The notes under the pieces were generated by a model. It saw only the letters and a list, made by a program, of their open reading frames with translations, did not search any database and was not told the DNA's origin. Position numbers and translations under genes: made by a program. Positions 41,084-54,926 of a DNA stretch of 64,000 nt are shown here, in pieces (the stretch's first letter is position 1; every line of letters begins with the position of its first letter). The DNA is taken from assembly GCF_045679555.1 (NCBI RefSeq), contig NC_092096.1:30195124-30259123 (forward strand), given 5' to 3'. The DNA comes from Salvelinus alpinus (taxonomy: Eukaryota; Chordata; Actinopteri; Salmoniformes; Salmonidae).

Positions 41084-41560
41084 TGTCACGTTCCTGACCT
41101 ATTTCTGTTAGTTTGTTGTATGTGTTAGTTGGTCAGGACGTGAGTTTGGGTGGGCATTCTATGTTGTCTGTTTCTATGTTGGTTTAAGGGTTGCCTGGTA
41201 TGGCTCTCAATTAGAGGCAGGTGTTTGGCGTTCCTCTAATTGAGAGTCATATTTAGGTAGGTTGTTTCACAGTGTTCGTTGTGGGTGGTTGTCTCCTGTG
41301 TCTGTGTATATGTTTGCACCATACGGGACTGTTTGCGGTTTGTTCGTTTTATGTAGTCTGTTCCTGTTCATTGCGTTCTTCACGTTATATGTAAGTTCGT
41401 CGTTCAGGTCTGTCTACATCGTTTATTTGTTTTGTTTGTTTATGCAAGTTTAGTTTGTTTTTTCGTCGTGTTCAATAAATCATGTCATTTCACTACGCTG
41501 CGCCTTGGTTCGATCACTACTCCTCCTCTTCGGATGAAGAGGAGGAGGAACGCCGTTACA
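41084..41560 (+). repeat. 3' LTR
   Basis: Same length as the 5' LTR. Differences noted: CAC for CAG near 41269, C for T in the T-run near 41464, and T for A five bases before the end. Confidence 0.93.
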
Positions 41561-41679
41561 CCCTCTCTTATTTCTTAGTGTGGAAAGGCAGTGTCGTGTC
41601 TTTGGCATCATTAAAGGTGTTATTGTTATATACTGTTATTTTATCAAATCAATTCTCTGTAATTATTATTACGTGATTA

Positions 41680-42790
41680 AACTAATCATGTAAATTGAAT
41701 TAACTAGGAAGTCGGGGCACCACGGAAAATCTTCAGATTACAAATATATAATTTTTATTTTAATATCTGATCAATTAGTCTTCTATTAATTAATTATTCT
41801 TTACCTCAAGTCAGTCTCATCTGAATGTCGTAAATTGTTGCTTATCTGCACAAACCCAGCCTTTACTATAAACCATCCATACACCAATTGTCTCAATCAT
41901 TTAATCATTTATTTACTAACTAACTAAATAATCACAGAAATGCAGAGAAGGGGGTGTGGACTGAGAAAGGAGCGGGAAAGACAAAAGGGATCACTACACA
42001 CAGTTGATAATTATATTCATTGAAATGATAATCCTTTGCACATGAACACGCACTCATCAATATATTTACTCCCACATGTCATTGTGATCTTCTCTGTTGG
42101 AATCGTCAGTCTGTCTGCTGGAGAGTCAGTTCATCAGAGAGTGGTTGTAGGTCTATCGGTGGCTCCTGATAGTGTCTGTTGTAATGGATATGTCAGGCGT
42201 CCATTATTCTTAGGATAGATGTTTCGACGGTTGTCGGTTTTCGCATCCCAGGTTTACATAATTTCTAGCTGCAGACTAGTAATTAGTATCTAAGATTTGC
42301 TCTTATTCTGTAGGGATCGATAGTCTCAGAGTTTAACCATTTCCAGCCGTGTAGCCAATGCTCCACGTGGTATCGTTTTCTAGTTTTGGTACTTAACTCT
42401 TCGCAATCACAGCTCTCGTTGTGGGTTTGCTTAGTCTGAAGAGGACTTTCTTAGGAGGGGCTTTTATTCGTAACAGTAGAAGAGGGCGGTTCTATGATGC
42501 CTGATTATGTCTGTGCTCAGGGGGCGTGGCCGCTGACTAGTTAAACTTTACAGGGAATACGATTCTCTCAAATTAAAGGTTTAACATCACATTACATCAT
42601 TTCACAAATAGTTTAATCTATACTCCTTAATTTTATACAACAATTAGATGCAAACACCATAGTTGAGAAATGTACACATTCAGAGATATAGTTATGTGTG
42701 TTTCCTGTCCTTCATGAGGTCACCAAATGAAACACACTTAACATAACTGTCCCTTAAGTATCCACGGACCCTTCCCACATTCTCACAAGT
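41680..42790. other. Non-coding AT-rich stretch, probable old interspersed repeat
   Basis: About 1.1 kb starting near TAGGAAGTCGGGGCACCACG. I remember similar text as dispersed in salmonid genomes, perhaps an LTR, but I cannot name a family or fix the ends. No open frame of note. Confidence 0.35.
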
Positions 42791-43615
42791 GGACATGTAG
42801 TTTAATTTTCCCATTTTGGGGATTTAGGAGTTCGGCCACGTGAAATCCTTTGTTCACTCTTGTCTCTCTCTCTGCATGAAATGGGGGAGAGAGTCTCCGC
42901 CAGGAATTTACGACCTGAGATAACAGAACCTGAGTGTAGGAAAGAGTGGGAGAGGGGAAGCCACGATCTACACCCAGAAAGGGCCACATCATAACAGCAG
43001 AATCAGACAGCTTAGTCTCTCTTACTCACTTTATCTCCCTCTCTCTCTCTTTTTCTCTTGCTCTCTCACTCCCCCCTCTCCTCTAAACAGCCGCTGTGCT
43101 TTCTTTCTCGGTGCCAAAGTGTGTTTTATTCTCCTGGCGCGCTTTGCCACCATGCTCTTGCCCATTGCCCGCAGAGAACAGGGTGGCATGCACATCACAG
43201 ATGTATCATGAGTGGTCCCGTCCTCCTTTCAACTCGTGTTCATTTCTGGAAGTACACGTTTGGGGTGGAAGAGTTGTGCAACAGCCTCAAAAGCACTTCT
43301 AGAAGCATCTACGTGTAGAGCAGGTCTGAATCTGTCAAAACCAGTATGGTTAGTTTGGAGACCTGCAGTGTTTTTTGTCAAAGAGGCTTTGTGTTATGCA
43401 AACACATCAGGATGCTTGTGGGTGGATGGATATTTGGGGGGAGTTTTGTTGCATAAAGCTCATGTGATGTGGCGCGCTGTAACTGTAGGTTGTGCTGTAG
43501 GTGCCCTGGACCTAAGGGGAAAAAGAAAAACACACCTGTTGAGAATCAGAGATATTCCACTGCATGAACTCCTCAACTATGTTACCGTAAATAACCTCCT
43601 CAAACAGATACTTAA

Positions 43616-43904
43616 AGGAGCAGTCAGAAGTTGCTACATCCATTTTTGGAGTTTTACATGAATGATATGTATCCATTGAGCTTAGTCAACTGTCGTATCC
43701 CATCAGAATTCAAAATATGAGCTTTTTTTACTCCAATGTTTGTAAACAAAGTCAATATAAACAAACACTGTATATCTTAAAAAACATGTTTCAAACATGG
43801 ATGGTCAGTCCTTAAATCCATTGCTCCAGCCCTATCCCCCTGCTTTTTACCCACACAGTGGTGGGGAGACGCTTTGTTGTTATTTTAACTGCTGATTGCT
43901 ACTT
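43616..43904. mobile_element. TTAA-flanked MITE
   Basis: TTAA at 43612-43615 and 43905-43908 frames a non-coding element whose ends (AGGAGCAGTCAGAAGTTGCT and ACTGCTGATTGCTACT) are partly inverted copies. The interior text (ACTCCAATGTTTGTAAACAA) is familiar from dispersed salmonid repeats. Confidence 0.75.
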
Positions 43905-44817
43905 TTAATGACTCCACTAAAAAATTGCTGAAGAAAAGGTAGACCTCAAACTTTAACAGTCTCATATGTTGAATGCAAGGACCTGCATGCTGTTGGGATT
44001 GTCTATGAAGTGAATGAATCATGTAGGGAAATGCATAGGGAAGGAGAAGTGTAGTCTAATGTGTTTCCTGTGATGGGTTGAAGAGGTCAGGCACAGGAGC
44101 CATGCTAATGGGACATGATGGTGCGCTTCACCCTAAGTCAATACAGACACATTAGACTGAAGCAATGGGAAAGGAAACAATTTAGGCCACTTGCTTTGTA
44201 GGATGTTTATTACTGCTTTAGTTAACTTATTCGAGGCATATCTGTGATACCATTACTTCAACTTTGCTTCTGTTCTAATACAGTCCCATAATTAGTGTGA
44301 CCATGTAATGTATTTAACTAGCTGATTTGGTTCTGTGAGATTTGTGTGCTCAGTGCCAGTGGAGATGCTAATCCTGTCATGGAGAGAGTTGGCACAGCAG
44401 GATGTGAGTAACACTAAACACACACTCTGTTAAATATGGCACTATTCCCACTACGAGAGCTGAAGGAGAGTCTGAGGAACGGAGTGGCCAAAGAGATTTG
44501 TACTTTTTAATTCACACTACATGCATTCTTGGTCCGCAGTTCAAATTGACCGTAAATATCAAAGTAGCCAATAAGTTAAGCAAAAATGATTTAATAATCC
44601 AAGCAACTTTTCTACTAAAACATATTACAATATTGAATAATGCAACCAAATCATGTGCAGATCATTTTTTACGATGTATCATATCGTTGTACCTGCACCA
44701 AAACTCCAATATTTTTCCTTCATAGCTTTCTCTCTATCTTCTTTTAAAATAGGGAGCCAATTGGTTTTCTTATGGCTCTCTCTTGTCCCTCTGCAGCAGA
44801 CATATGGTGAGCAATAT

Positions 44818-44970
44818 GTTGGAAACACGTAGTCGCAATAAAATCCCGTTATTGAATCGCAATACATATAGAATTGTGAGAATCGAAAAGAATCGCAATA
44901 CATATCGTATCGGCACCTAAGCATCATGATAAAATTGTATCGTGAGGTCCCTGGCAATTCCCAGCCCTAC
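44818..44970 (-). mobile_element. DNA transposon terminal fragment
   Basis: It contains GAATCGCAATACATATCGTA and ends GGCAATTCCCAGCCCTA, the terminal part of a transposon family widespread in fish. Only one end is present. Confidence 0.6.
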
Positions 44971-45169
44971 AATTAAAGAGTTAATTTTCTCGTCCGTACA
45001 CATGAAATTAGCTGACAATACACAGCTAACTCCTGCTAGCTAGCTAACTAACAACATGCTTAATGATCAAGTAACGTTAGCATATCAAAAATGAATGATT
45101 ACCCCACCCATAGGAATATAAAAGTACAGTAACGCTATACAGTATCCTTCCTATTATATTTGCAAAAGA

Positions 45170-46265
45170 ACAATATAGGAGGAAGGTGGAATCCTATTAC
45201 ACCGGCTCCGACGCTCGTCGTATGTGGCAGGGCTTGTAGGTGATAATGGATTACAAAGGGAAACCCAGCCATGAGTTGCCCAACTATGCAGAACTCCCAA
45301 ATTAGGAATGTAACACTGTGCCTTGAATGAAAACCCTTTTTTTCTGGATGACTGTCTGATCTCGCTCTCCATGGCTGATGTGAGCCAATCATTTAAACAG
45401 GTTAACAATCACAAGGCCACCGGGCCAGATGGAATGCCAGGGAGCGTTCTCGAAGCATGCGCAGACCAGCTAGCAAGTGTCTTCACAGACAATTTCAATC
45501 TCTCGTTGTCCCAGTCTGTAATCCCAACATGTTTCAAGCTGACCATCAATTTGCATACCATCCCAACAGATCCACAGATGACGCAATTTCAATTTCACTT
45601 CACACTGCTCCAACACCATCAAGTTTTCTGACGACACAACGGTGGTAGGCCTGATCAACAACGGCGATGAGTCTGCCTACAGGGAGGAGGCCAGTGACTT
45701 AGCAGTGTGGTGCCAAAACGACAACCTCTCCCTCAACGTCAGTAAGACCAAGGAGCTGATCGTGGTCTATAGGAGAAAGAGGGGAGAGGACGCCCCCATC
45801 CACATCGACGTGGCTGGTGTGGAACGGGTCAAGAGCTTCAAGTTCCTTGGCGTCCACATCACTAAGGACATGGTCCACACATACCCGCACAGTCGTGAAG
45901 AGGGCACTGCATCACCTCTTCCCCCTCAGGAAGCTGACAAGATTTGGCATGGGCCCTCGGATCCTCTACAGCTGCACCATCGAGAGCATCTTGACTGGCT
46001 GCATCACCGCTTGGTATGGCAAATGTACTGCCCTTGACCGCAAAGTGCTACAGAGGGTGGTGCAGACAGCCCAGTGCATCACTAGGGCCAAGCTCCTTGC
46101 CATCCAGAACCTCTACATCAGGCGGTGTCAGAGGAAGGCCTGAAAAATTCAGAGACAGGCTCCGAGACAGCTTCTACCCCCAAGCCATAAGACTGCTAAA
46201 TGTCCAGACTGCTAAATAGTCAATTAATGGTACCCCAAACTATCTGCACTCTCTATCTTGCACTG
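45170..46265 (+). mobile_element. Fish LINE remnant with deleted reverse transcriptase
   Basis: Frames on the + strand read NNHKATGPDGMPGSVLEACA (reverse-transcriptase motif start) near 45405, then jump to PNRSTDDAISI and, after a large deletion, to the remains of the core: TTVVGLINNGDESAYREE, NLSLNVSKTKELIV and FKFLGVHITKD. The end reads CTIESILTGCITAWYG and QRVVQTAQCITRAK. The catalytic YADD/FADD block is lost or shifted. It is the same family as the pieces at 31363 and 34351; I place it with L2/CR1/jockey-type LINEs, not firmly. Confidence 0.88.
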
Positions 46266-46283
46266 ACCCTATGCACATTCACA

Positions 46284-46487
46284 CAGGCCTGGGCAACTCC
46301 AGTCCTCGGGGACATGATTGGTGTCACACTATTCCCCCATCCCTAGAAAACACACCTGATTTAAACTAATTGCATTTTTAACTGAAGATCAGGATTAGTT
46401 GATTATTGGAGTCAGGTGTGTTAGCTGGGGATAGGGCAAAACTGTGACACCAATCAGGCCCCTGAGGCCTGGAGTTGCCCAGGCCTG
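46284..46487. mobile_element. hAT-type MITE, copy 1
   Basis: The inverted ends CAGGCCTGGGCAACTCCAGT (46284) and ACTGGAGTTGCC-like CCTGGAGTTGCCCAGGCCTG (to 46487) enclose a non-coding interior with GATTGGTGTCACAC and its inverse GTGACACCAATC. Relative of the element at 48803. No target duplication is visible. Confidence 0.85.
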
Positions 46488-47610
46488 CCGGACTAGACTT
46501 TATATGTGACTCACCACCTGGATTCGGTCTTATGTAGCAAAATTTGAAATTGTGTTTTTTACATTTGATAAAAGTAGAGACTCAGAGCTACAAAAGGGTA
46601 TATCATACACTGCATTTTTTAGGAACTACGGGAAAGTAATTCTGCTTTGAAAGTTGATAAACTTGTAAACTCACTTTTGAGAAAATGGCCTTTGAATGTT
46701 TTGGTATGTAGGGAAGAGCTCTTCTTTGTCTACACCCACTCAGCATCGTTCACACCTTCTTAAGCTTTAACCCCACCCATCTCTTTTCGCTCTCGGAGTG
46801 TTCAGAGTGCACACTTGACTGATGATTTGTTTACCTCTGGATAACATCAAAACAGCCTAACCAGCTCTGCTGGCAATAATTTCATTACGCTTTTTTGCCG
46901 GCGTTTACTGACACCAAGTTCGCAAGCTTACATTGCAGTATACAGAAGACATGGGTATTTTTTGTGAAAAGTCTTATAAGTCTGAAGACCCTCTTATAAG
47001 GAAACGTTTTGTCATGAGTTCAAAAGAATGAAGGAAGGATCATTAAATAGCATTAGAGCAAGAGAAATAGACAATAGAAGAGAAAAGAAGCAGAGGAAAA
47101 TACCAAGAAGAAAGGAGGAGAAGAAGGGAGGAGAACAAATGAGGCAGAGGAAAGAGGAAGGAAGCAAACGCTGTTCTTGCACCTGACCCACATCCCTCAT
47201 GGGAGACCCAGATTCCGCTGTGTCAGCACTAAAGGCCATTGTACCCAGTCCCTGTATTTATGAGCAGGGGAGGCAAGGGATCAAGGAGGGGACCTGTCAG
47301 ACCCCAAGGATGAATGGCCTTTGGATGGGAAGGGGAGACGCGGGCGGGGGGCTGCCCAGCTGCCTGACACACTGTTAACAGTTCATTTGATGGAACATTT
47401 ACGCCTCAAAGCAGGGATATAAATTCAACACTAGCTGCCTCCCTATGATGTCTGTGGACCTGTTGGCTGTTTCAGACCAGAGCCGTGTTGTGGGAACTGG
47501 GAAAGAACACGGGTATTCTGTTTACAGAATATCATAAAGCATCATTGAGAAGAGGTAGTGATTTTCCATCTCTAGACTGGGTTAAATGGGTTAAGAGAGG
47601 GAATGGAGAC
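46488..47610. other. Intergenic stretch
   Basis: Nothing recognised apart from a purine-rich region at 47028-47165. Confidence 0.4.
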
Positions 47611-47620
47611 CAGGAGGCCA

Positions 47621-47737
<117 letters not shown>

Positions 47738-47889
47738 TGCCTGAGTTATGAGACTGTTTAAATGTCGGCAGTGATGTTATCCCAAATGATGGCTATAGCC
47801 CAGTATGCTATAGGCTAACAGCTTCTCTATACGGTAATGATAGAGCCAAATAGTCCATGTGACGACACACGCAAGGGTTTGACATCCTT

Positions 47890-48219
47890 GTGAATGTTTC
47901 AAGAATGTCTTACTCTCACCTGGATGTCTCAAGAATGTCTTACTCTCACCTGGATGTCTCAAGAATGTCTTACTCTCACCTGTATGTCTCAAGAATGTCT
48001 TACTCTCACCTGAATGTCTCAAGAATGTCTTACTCTCACCTGGATGTCTCAAGAATGTCTTACCCTCACCTGAATGTCTCAAGAATGTCTTACCCTCACC
48101 TGAATGTCTCAAGAATGTCTTACCCTCACCTGAATGTCTCAAGAATGTCTTACCCTCACCTGAATGTCTCACGAATGTCTTACCCTCACCTGAATGTCTC
48201 AAGAATGTCTTACCCTGGA
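47890..48219. repeat. 30-bp minisatellite, about 11 copies
   Basis: The unit is TCTCAAGAATGTCTTACYCT plus CACCTGRATG. The first half has TACTCT and the second half TACCCT, so variants are segregated along the array. Thirty bases keeps frames open on both strands (NVSRMSYSHL on plus), which I treat as artefact. Confidence 0.95.
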
Positions 48220-48802
48220 ATATTTTCACAGTGTGAGATAAGTGGGACAAGACTTTATAGCAGTAGCGGTGTCTCTGAGAATAACCTTAGAGACAGCTGG
48301 GAGCTGTAAGAGCAGCATTTATTTAATTTCTCACTCCGACCAGCCTTGTACCCAGCAGAAGGTCAAAGCTGATTGTATCCTCTTTTCCCCGAACAACCAA
48401 ATGAACACAACAACAACTCCCGGCCCAAAATCTAGTTAGTTAGATTTGAAAGAAAACTTTTTTGTCCATTAGGTTAACACAAAATGGAAAATTGTCTTTG
48501 GCGCTCTTGGCATTAAAAGGATAAAAACCGACATAAAAAATATTCCTTTGTGAATTGTTCTTCTGTGAAAGAAGAATAGGCCTACATATCCCTTGATATC
48601 TGTGAGCTTTTATAGGTTGTACCTCTACTTTACAGATGGTTGTGTGCTAATGCTACGTGTTAGAACATCGTGTCTATGTTTGTTGGATGCATCCAGGGAG
48701 ATTTTCTTCTTGTGTGTCGAGTTCATGGAAGGAAATAAATATTTTAAAATACTGTAATCTGCCTGGGAGTGGTATATAATTTTCCCGCGTCTTAATCTAG
48801 CC

Positions 48803-48998
48803 CAGGGATGGGCAAATCCAGTCCTCGGGGGCCTGATTGGTGTCACACTTTCGCCCCAGCTAACACACCTGACTACAAAAATCAACTAATCATGGTTTTC
48901 AGTTTAGAATGCAATTTGTTTAAAGAGCTGTGTTTTCTAGGGATGGGGTAAAAGTGTGAAACCTCTCCGGCCCCAAGGACTGGAGTTGCCCATCCCTG
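48803..48998. mobile_element. hAT-type MITE, copy 2, with 8-bp target duplication
   Basis: The ends CAGGGATGGGCAA and TTGCCCATCCCTG are perfect inverted repeats. ATCTAGCC lies directly on both sides (48795-48802 and 48999-49006). The 196-bp element has no coding capacity. The interior matches the copy at 46284, including GATTGGTGTCACAC. Confidence 0.93.
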
Positions 48999-49006
48999 AT
49001 CTAGCC

Positions 49007-50208
<1,202 letters not shown>

Positions 50209-50685
50209 CAGGACTACCAGAGTGTGTGTGGACAGGACTACCAGTGCGTGTGTGTGTTTTCATGGGATCACATCATTTTGGTCTGTGTGGCTTTCAAAAT
50301 GTCATGCGATTGAGTGGATGTGTCCATTACTGAAATACGTGAACATATAGGCTTGTATTTTACTGTATGTATGATATATTATTACTGTCATATTCAATAT
50401 TTTAACATGATTTTTTATATTTTTTATAATATGTTTATTATTTTCCAATAAAAATGAAATAAAAAAGACAGCAATACAAACAATGACATTCATTGTACTG
50501 TTGAATGGGATGGCCAATTTAGAGGACAAAACAAAAGTTAACTCACACACACAAAATAAAACAAAATCCTATTAGGTGGTACATGTATAAGAAGACAGCA
50601 TATAGTCATTACAAGCAGTGTAGTTAAGCCAAAAGTAAATATTGAGTGGAGTACAGCACAGAGTAGCAGCAGATCGTCAGCCCAG

Positions 50686-53600
50686 TTATGAAGTGGGACT
50701 AGACCATTTATCCAGTATCGGCTGCCATATTTTGTAAAACAATGGACTTCTATTGGAGGTATTGTATCGAATCTTTTCCATATGTATTACATTCCCTAAA
50801 TCCCGTAACCACATTTCAAAGGTAGGTACAGTCTCCAATTTCCAAAATTGCAATATGAGCCTTTTGGCTAATAGAGTACAAAGAGAGACAGCTTTCCCTT
50901 CCTGGTTATTCCCATCAACTGTACCAAACAGAGCGATCATTGGGTCTGGGGCTAGAACTCTATCACAGGCCTTAGATAAGTAATCAAAAATGAGAGCCCA
51001 GTAAGCATGTAACTTAGGGCATGTCCAGAATAAGTGGGTCAACGTCCCCTCCTCCTGCTTGCACCTCTCACACAGTGGTGAGGTGTCCGGGAATATTTTA
51101 TGCAGTTTTACTTTTGAGTAATGTAACCTGTGTATCACCTTAAACTGTACAAGGTTGTGTCTGGCATTCACTGAACTGTGGTTTATATTCCTGAGAGCTT
51201 CTACCCAGTCCTCATCTGAGATTTCTGAACCAAGTTCTTGTTCCCAAGCCCTTTTAATGGTGTCTGTGGATACCTCTATGTGGGCCTGTAGCACATCATA
51301 CAGTCTAGAGACCGACCCTTTTGAATGGGGTTTGACAAGGATCAAGCTATCTAATGTAGGACTATTTGGCTTCATGCCATACTGTGGGATATGTGTCCTT
51401 AAGAAATTCCTGATTTGGAGGTATCTGAGAAAATGTGTTGTTGGCATGTTGAACTTTCCCTGTAATTGTTGAAATGAAGCTAACTGACCATCTATGTATA
51501 GATTACTAATTGTTGTGAGCCCCTTCTCCCTCCACTGTGAAAACACCATAATATCCAATGCAGGGTGGAAAGCATGATTCAGGCAAATTGGGCTGTCTAT
51601 GTAAACAGTGGGTATGTTAAGAAAATCCCTAATCTGTTTCCAGATCCTAAACGTATGACAAATGACTGGATTAGAGTCATAAGTGTATTTTTTCACATAT
51701 GATGGGCTATTAACAAGTGCAGGGAGTGAGGAACGTTGACAGGAGGCCTGCTCAATCAAAAGCCATGAAGGCATATCCTTCTGTCTCATCGCAGGTAAAC
51801 TTTCCCTCCAGAAAGACACAATGTTCAGATTAGCAGCCCAATAATACAGTTTGAAGTGAGGAAGGCCAAAGCCCCCCCCTATCTTGTACTTGCATAAATG
51901 CTTCTTTGAAATTATGGCTGCCTTGTTATCCCATAAAAATGGAGTTACTATTGAATCCAGTTTCTTAAAATAGCTTTGTGGTATGAAATTGGGTAGACAT
52001 TGGAAGAGGTAAAGAAACCTGGGTAGGACAACCATTTTAATAGCGTTTATACGACGACCAATGAAATAGGCAGAGTTTTCCAAAAATCTATATTTTGTTT
52101 AAGCTGATATATTTTCATGTCCCAATTCGCTTTCAATAGCTGATCAAGGTCTCTTGTTACTACAATGCCAAGGCTTGTGAACTTGTCCCTCACTGTTCTA
52201 AACGGAGTAGATTGCAGAAATTGCATATCCACAGGCCGTGATATTGGCATCAGCTCACTTTTTTGCCAGTTTATCTTGTAGCCAGGGAAGGAGCCGAATG
52301 TGTTTATCAAGTTAAGTAAGGGTGGAATATAAGTTTTAGGCTTGGACAAAAACAAAAGAACATCGTCTGCATATAGGGAAATGTTGTGCTGTGTGTCTTT
52401 TATATTAACAGAAGCTATATCGGTACATGCCCGAATGCGAGTAGCAAGGGGTTCCATGGCTATAGCGAAGAGAGCAGGCGAAATAGGGCACCCCTGTCGG
52501 CACCCCTTGAACAGGCGGAATGACTGCGACATTTCCTGATTGGTTACCACGGACGCCATTGGGTGTGCATAAATAATTCTTATCCAATTAATAAATTCCT
52601 TTCCAAACCCGAAATGCTCCAGAACCGACATCATATACTTCCACTCAATCTGATCAAACGCCTTCTCTGCATCAAGAGCTATTACCACTGCCTCAACCTT
52701 ATGATCATGATACATTACGTTGAAAAGGCGTCTCAAATTGTAGTATATATATGTCGGCCCGGGATAAAAACCTGTCTGGTCAGGGTGTATGATGTCGGAA
52801 ATATATTTTTTCAATCGGTTTGCCAATATCTTTGTCAACACCTTGTTTTCTATGGGGAGTAACGACACGGGGCGATACGACGACATCTCCATGGAATCCC
52901 TATATTTTTTCAAGATCAGTGCTATTGTAGCCTCATACAGTGTTTGCGGGAGTTTGGCATTAAACATTCGCAACATAAGTGGAGCTAGACTGGCGCAGTA
53001 CTTCTTATAGAATTTTATTAAATATCCATCGGGCCCAGGGGCCTTGCTGTTTGGAAATTGTGCTATCGCTGTGTTAATTTCCTCTAAAGTTATCCCTGCA
53101 TCGAGTGCAGCAGCTGCCCCCCTGTCTAGTTTAGGAAGTTCACATTCAGCGAGAAAGCGTTCCATAGTTTGTGGATCAGTAGTATCGCATTTTGATTGGT
53201 ATAGCTCTGAGTAAAACTGCGCAAAGCATTTATTAATATCCTGCGGATCTGTTACTATTTTACCCTTCTTGTCTTTTATTTTGTGAATAGCTCTAGATGC
53301 CTGTACATGCCTTAGCTGTCTTGCTAATAATTTATGTGGTTTGTCCCCCAGTTCAAAATAACTTTGTTGCGTTCTAGCAAGTAAAGAGCCCACCCGTTTC
53401 GAAAGGATGGTATTGTATTCATATTTTAACTTTGTGATCTTTTCAAGGACTGTATACGAGGAATTCGCCCTAAAAACGTTCTCCTGTTCCCCTAACTCTC
53501 TTTCAATTTCTTTCAGCCTAGTGTTGGCACGTTTCTTCCTCTCTGATGTATAAGAAATAATGTAACCTCTAATCACAGCCTTTAGAGATTCCCAAAGGGT

Positions 53601-54477
53601 GGAGTCGTCAACATCCCCCGTGTCGTTAGTTCCGAGGAAAAAGGCAATCTGCTCCTTCAAATACTGACAAAAAGCCTCATCTTTCAACAAGTATTCGTCT
53701 AGGCGCCACGGTCGCCGACCTGTCGACATTGTCCATGGTGCTGAAACTCGACAGAGGAGAGTGGTCCGTAATTAGAATAGGGTGATAGGTAACCGACTCA
53801 GCTGCTGAAATTAGTTTGGAGTCCAACAAAAAATAGTCAATTCTGGAATATGATTTAGGAACTGATGAAAAGAAAGAATAATCCCTGTCTGTTGGGTGCG
53901 TCAGTCTCCAAATATCGACAATGTTAAGGTTTGTCATCAATGTATTTAGACAGACACTGGCATTTGACTGTTGAAGTGACCTTGATAGCTGTTTATCTAA
54001 AAGAGGATCTAACGTACAGTTAAAGTCACCTCCAACAATAACACTTATATCCGAGATATTTGGTATGGCCTTAAATACCCTTTGAAAAAATAATGGATCA
54101 TCGAAATTGGGTCCCTATAAATTGACCAAGGTTTTTGGTTTCGAATTCAGTGTACCAGCCACAATAATATACCGACCATTAGGATCTGAAATCGAGGATG
54201 AGCAAACAAAGGGAATGTTTTTCCTTATCAGGATTGCTACCCCTCTCGCTTTTGCATCAAAGTTAGACTGGTATATCTGACCGATCCAGCCGACTCGTAG
54301 CTTGGCCTGCGCGGAGCGTTTAATATGAGTTTCTTGAAGAAGCACTATGTCAGCACCCAGTGATTTAAGATGAGAAAAAACCTTAGCTCGTTTCACGACA
54401 TGCCCTAAGCCATTACAGTTCCAGCTGACTATCTTTATTCCACCTGGTCTACTCTGTGCTCTGTCACTATGTGGCAT
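50686..54477 (-). pseudogene. L1 ORF2 (endonuclease and reverse transcriptase), broken
   Basis: The endonuclease starts KIVSWNCNGLGHVVKRAKVF, with VLLQETHI (the catalytic Glu) and later GGDFNCTLD and TDHSPL. The reverse transcriptase shows SKAPGPDGYLIKFYKKYCA, ALDAEKAFDQIEW, GCRQGCPISPALF and the catalytic YADD within ISLYADDVLL near 52350. A Cys-rich end (CERCKQEEGTLTHLFWTC) is typical of the family. Damage: an in-frame TAG at 54115, a frameshift near 53710 and another near 52055. Only a few lesions over 1,260 codons suggests a fairly recent insertion. Confidence 0.93.
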
Positions 54478-54926
54478 TTCTTATTTTAGAGCAAATTGTT
54501 GCTGTCATACAAAACCCAGAAGAAAAACGTCCCGCCGTGCGGGAGCTTGTCATGCCACCTGTATTAATAAACGTGAACATAAAACACAGACCCCATCCCC
54601 CTTCCCGTCCCTTTACTGAGTGACTTCCCCAAACAAAGCACTCCTTGGCTAACACACAAACCTTAGGGTGTCTAGACATACAGCTTGAACTAACTCGTCG
54701 TCTATAGATGCTCCGCATATAAACTAATATTGAATAACACTTAACTTAACTCTCACGTTAGGGGGTGAGTGGCGCTAAAACATGATATGCTAAACAATGC
54801 TATATTAGCCACAACATCTCACCTATCATATAAGTCCCAATTTCTGATCTTTTGATCGAAAAGACATAGGCCGGAAATTCAAACACGTTCCTGGCCTGTA
54901 TTTTGCTATTTAGTCGTTCTATATCC

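Larger units (their letters stand above)
38267..41560 (+). mobile_element. Non-autonomous LTR retrotransposon with target duplication
   Basis: Two direct 477-bp LTRs (38267-38743 and 41084-41560) start TGTCACGTTC and end in ACA. CCCTC lies immediately before (38262-38266) and after (41561-41565), a 5-bp target duplication. A purine run (AAGGGGGGGG, 41071-41080) precedes the 3' LTR by three bases. The 2340-bp interior encodes low-complexity Pro/Ser/Glu-rich protein and no protease, reverse transcriptase, RNase H or integrase. I see no TGG-type primer-binding site just after the 5' LTR. I counted three LTR differences, so the insertion is young. Confidence 0.95.
42791..45169. other. Intergenic stretch
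   Basis: No supported gene. It holds a TTAA-flanked MITE and a DNA-transposon end fragment (listed). The rest is unassigned. Confidence 0.45.
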
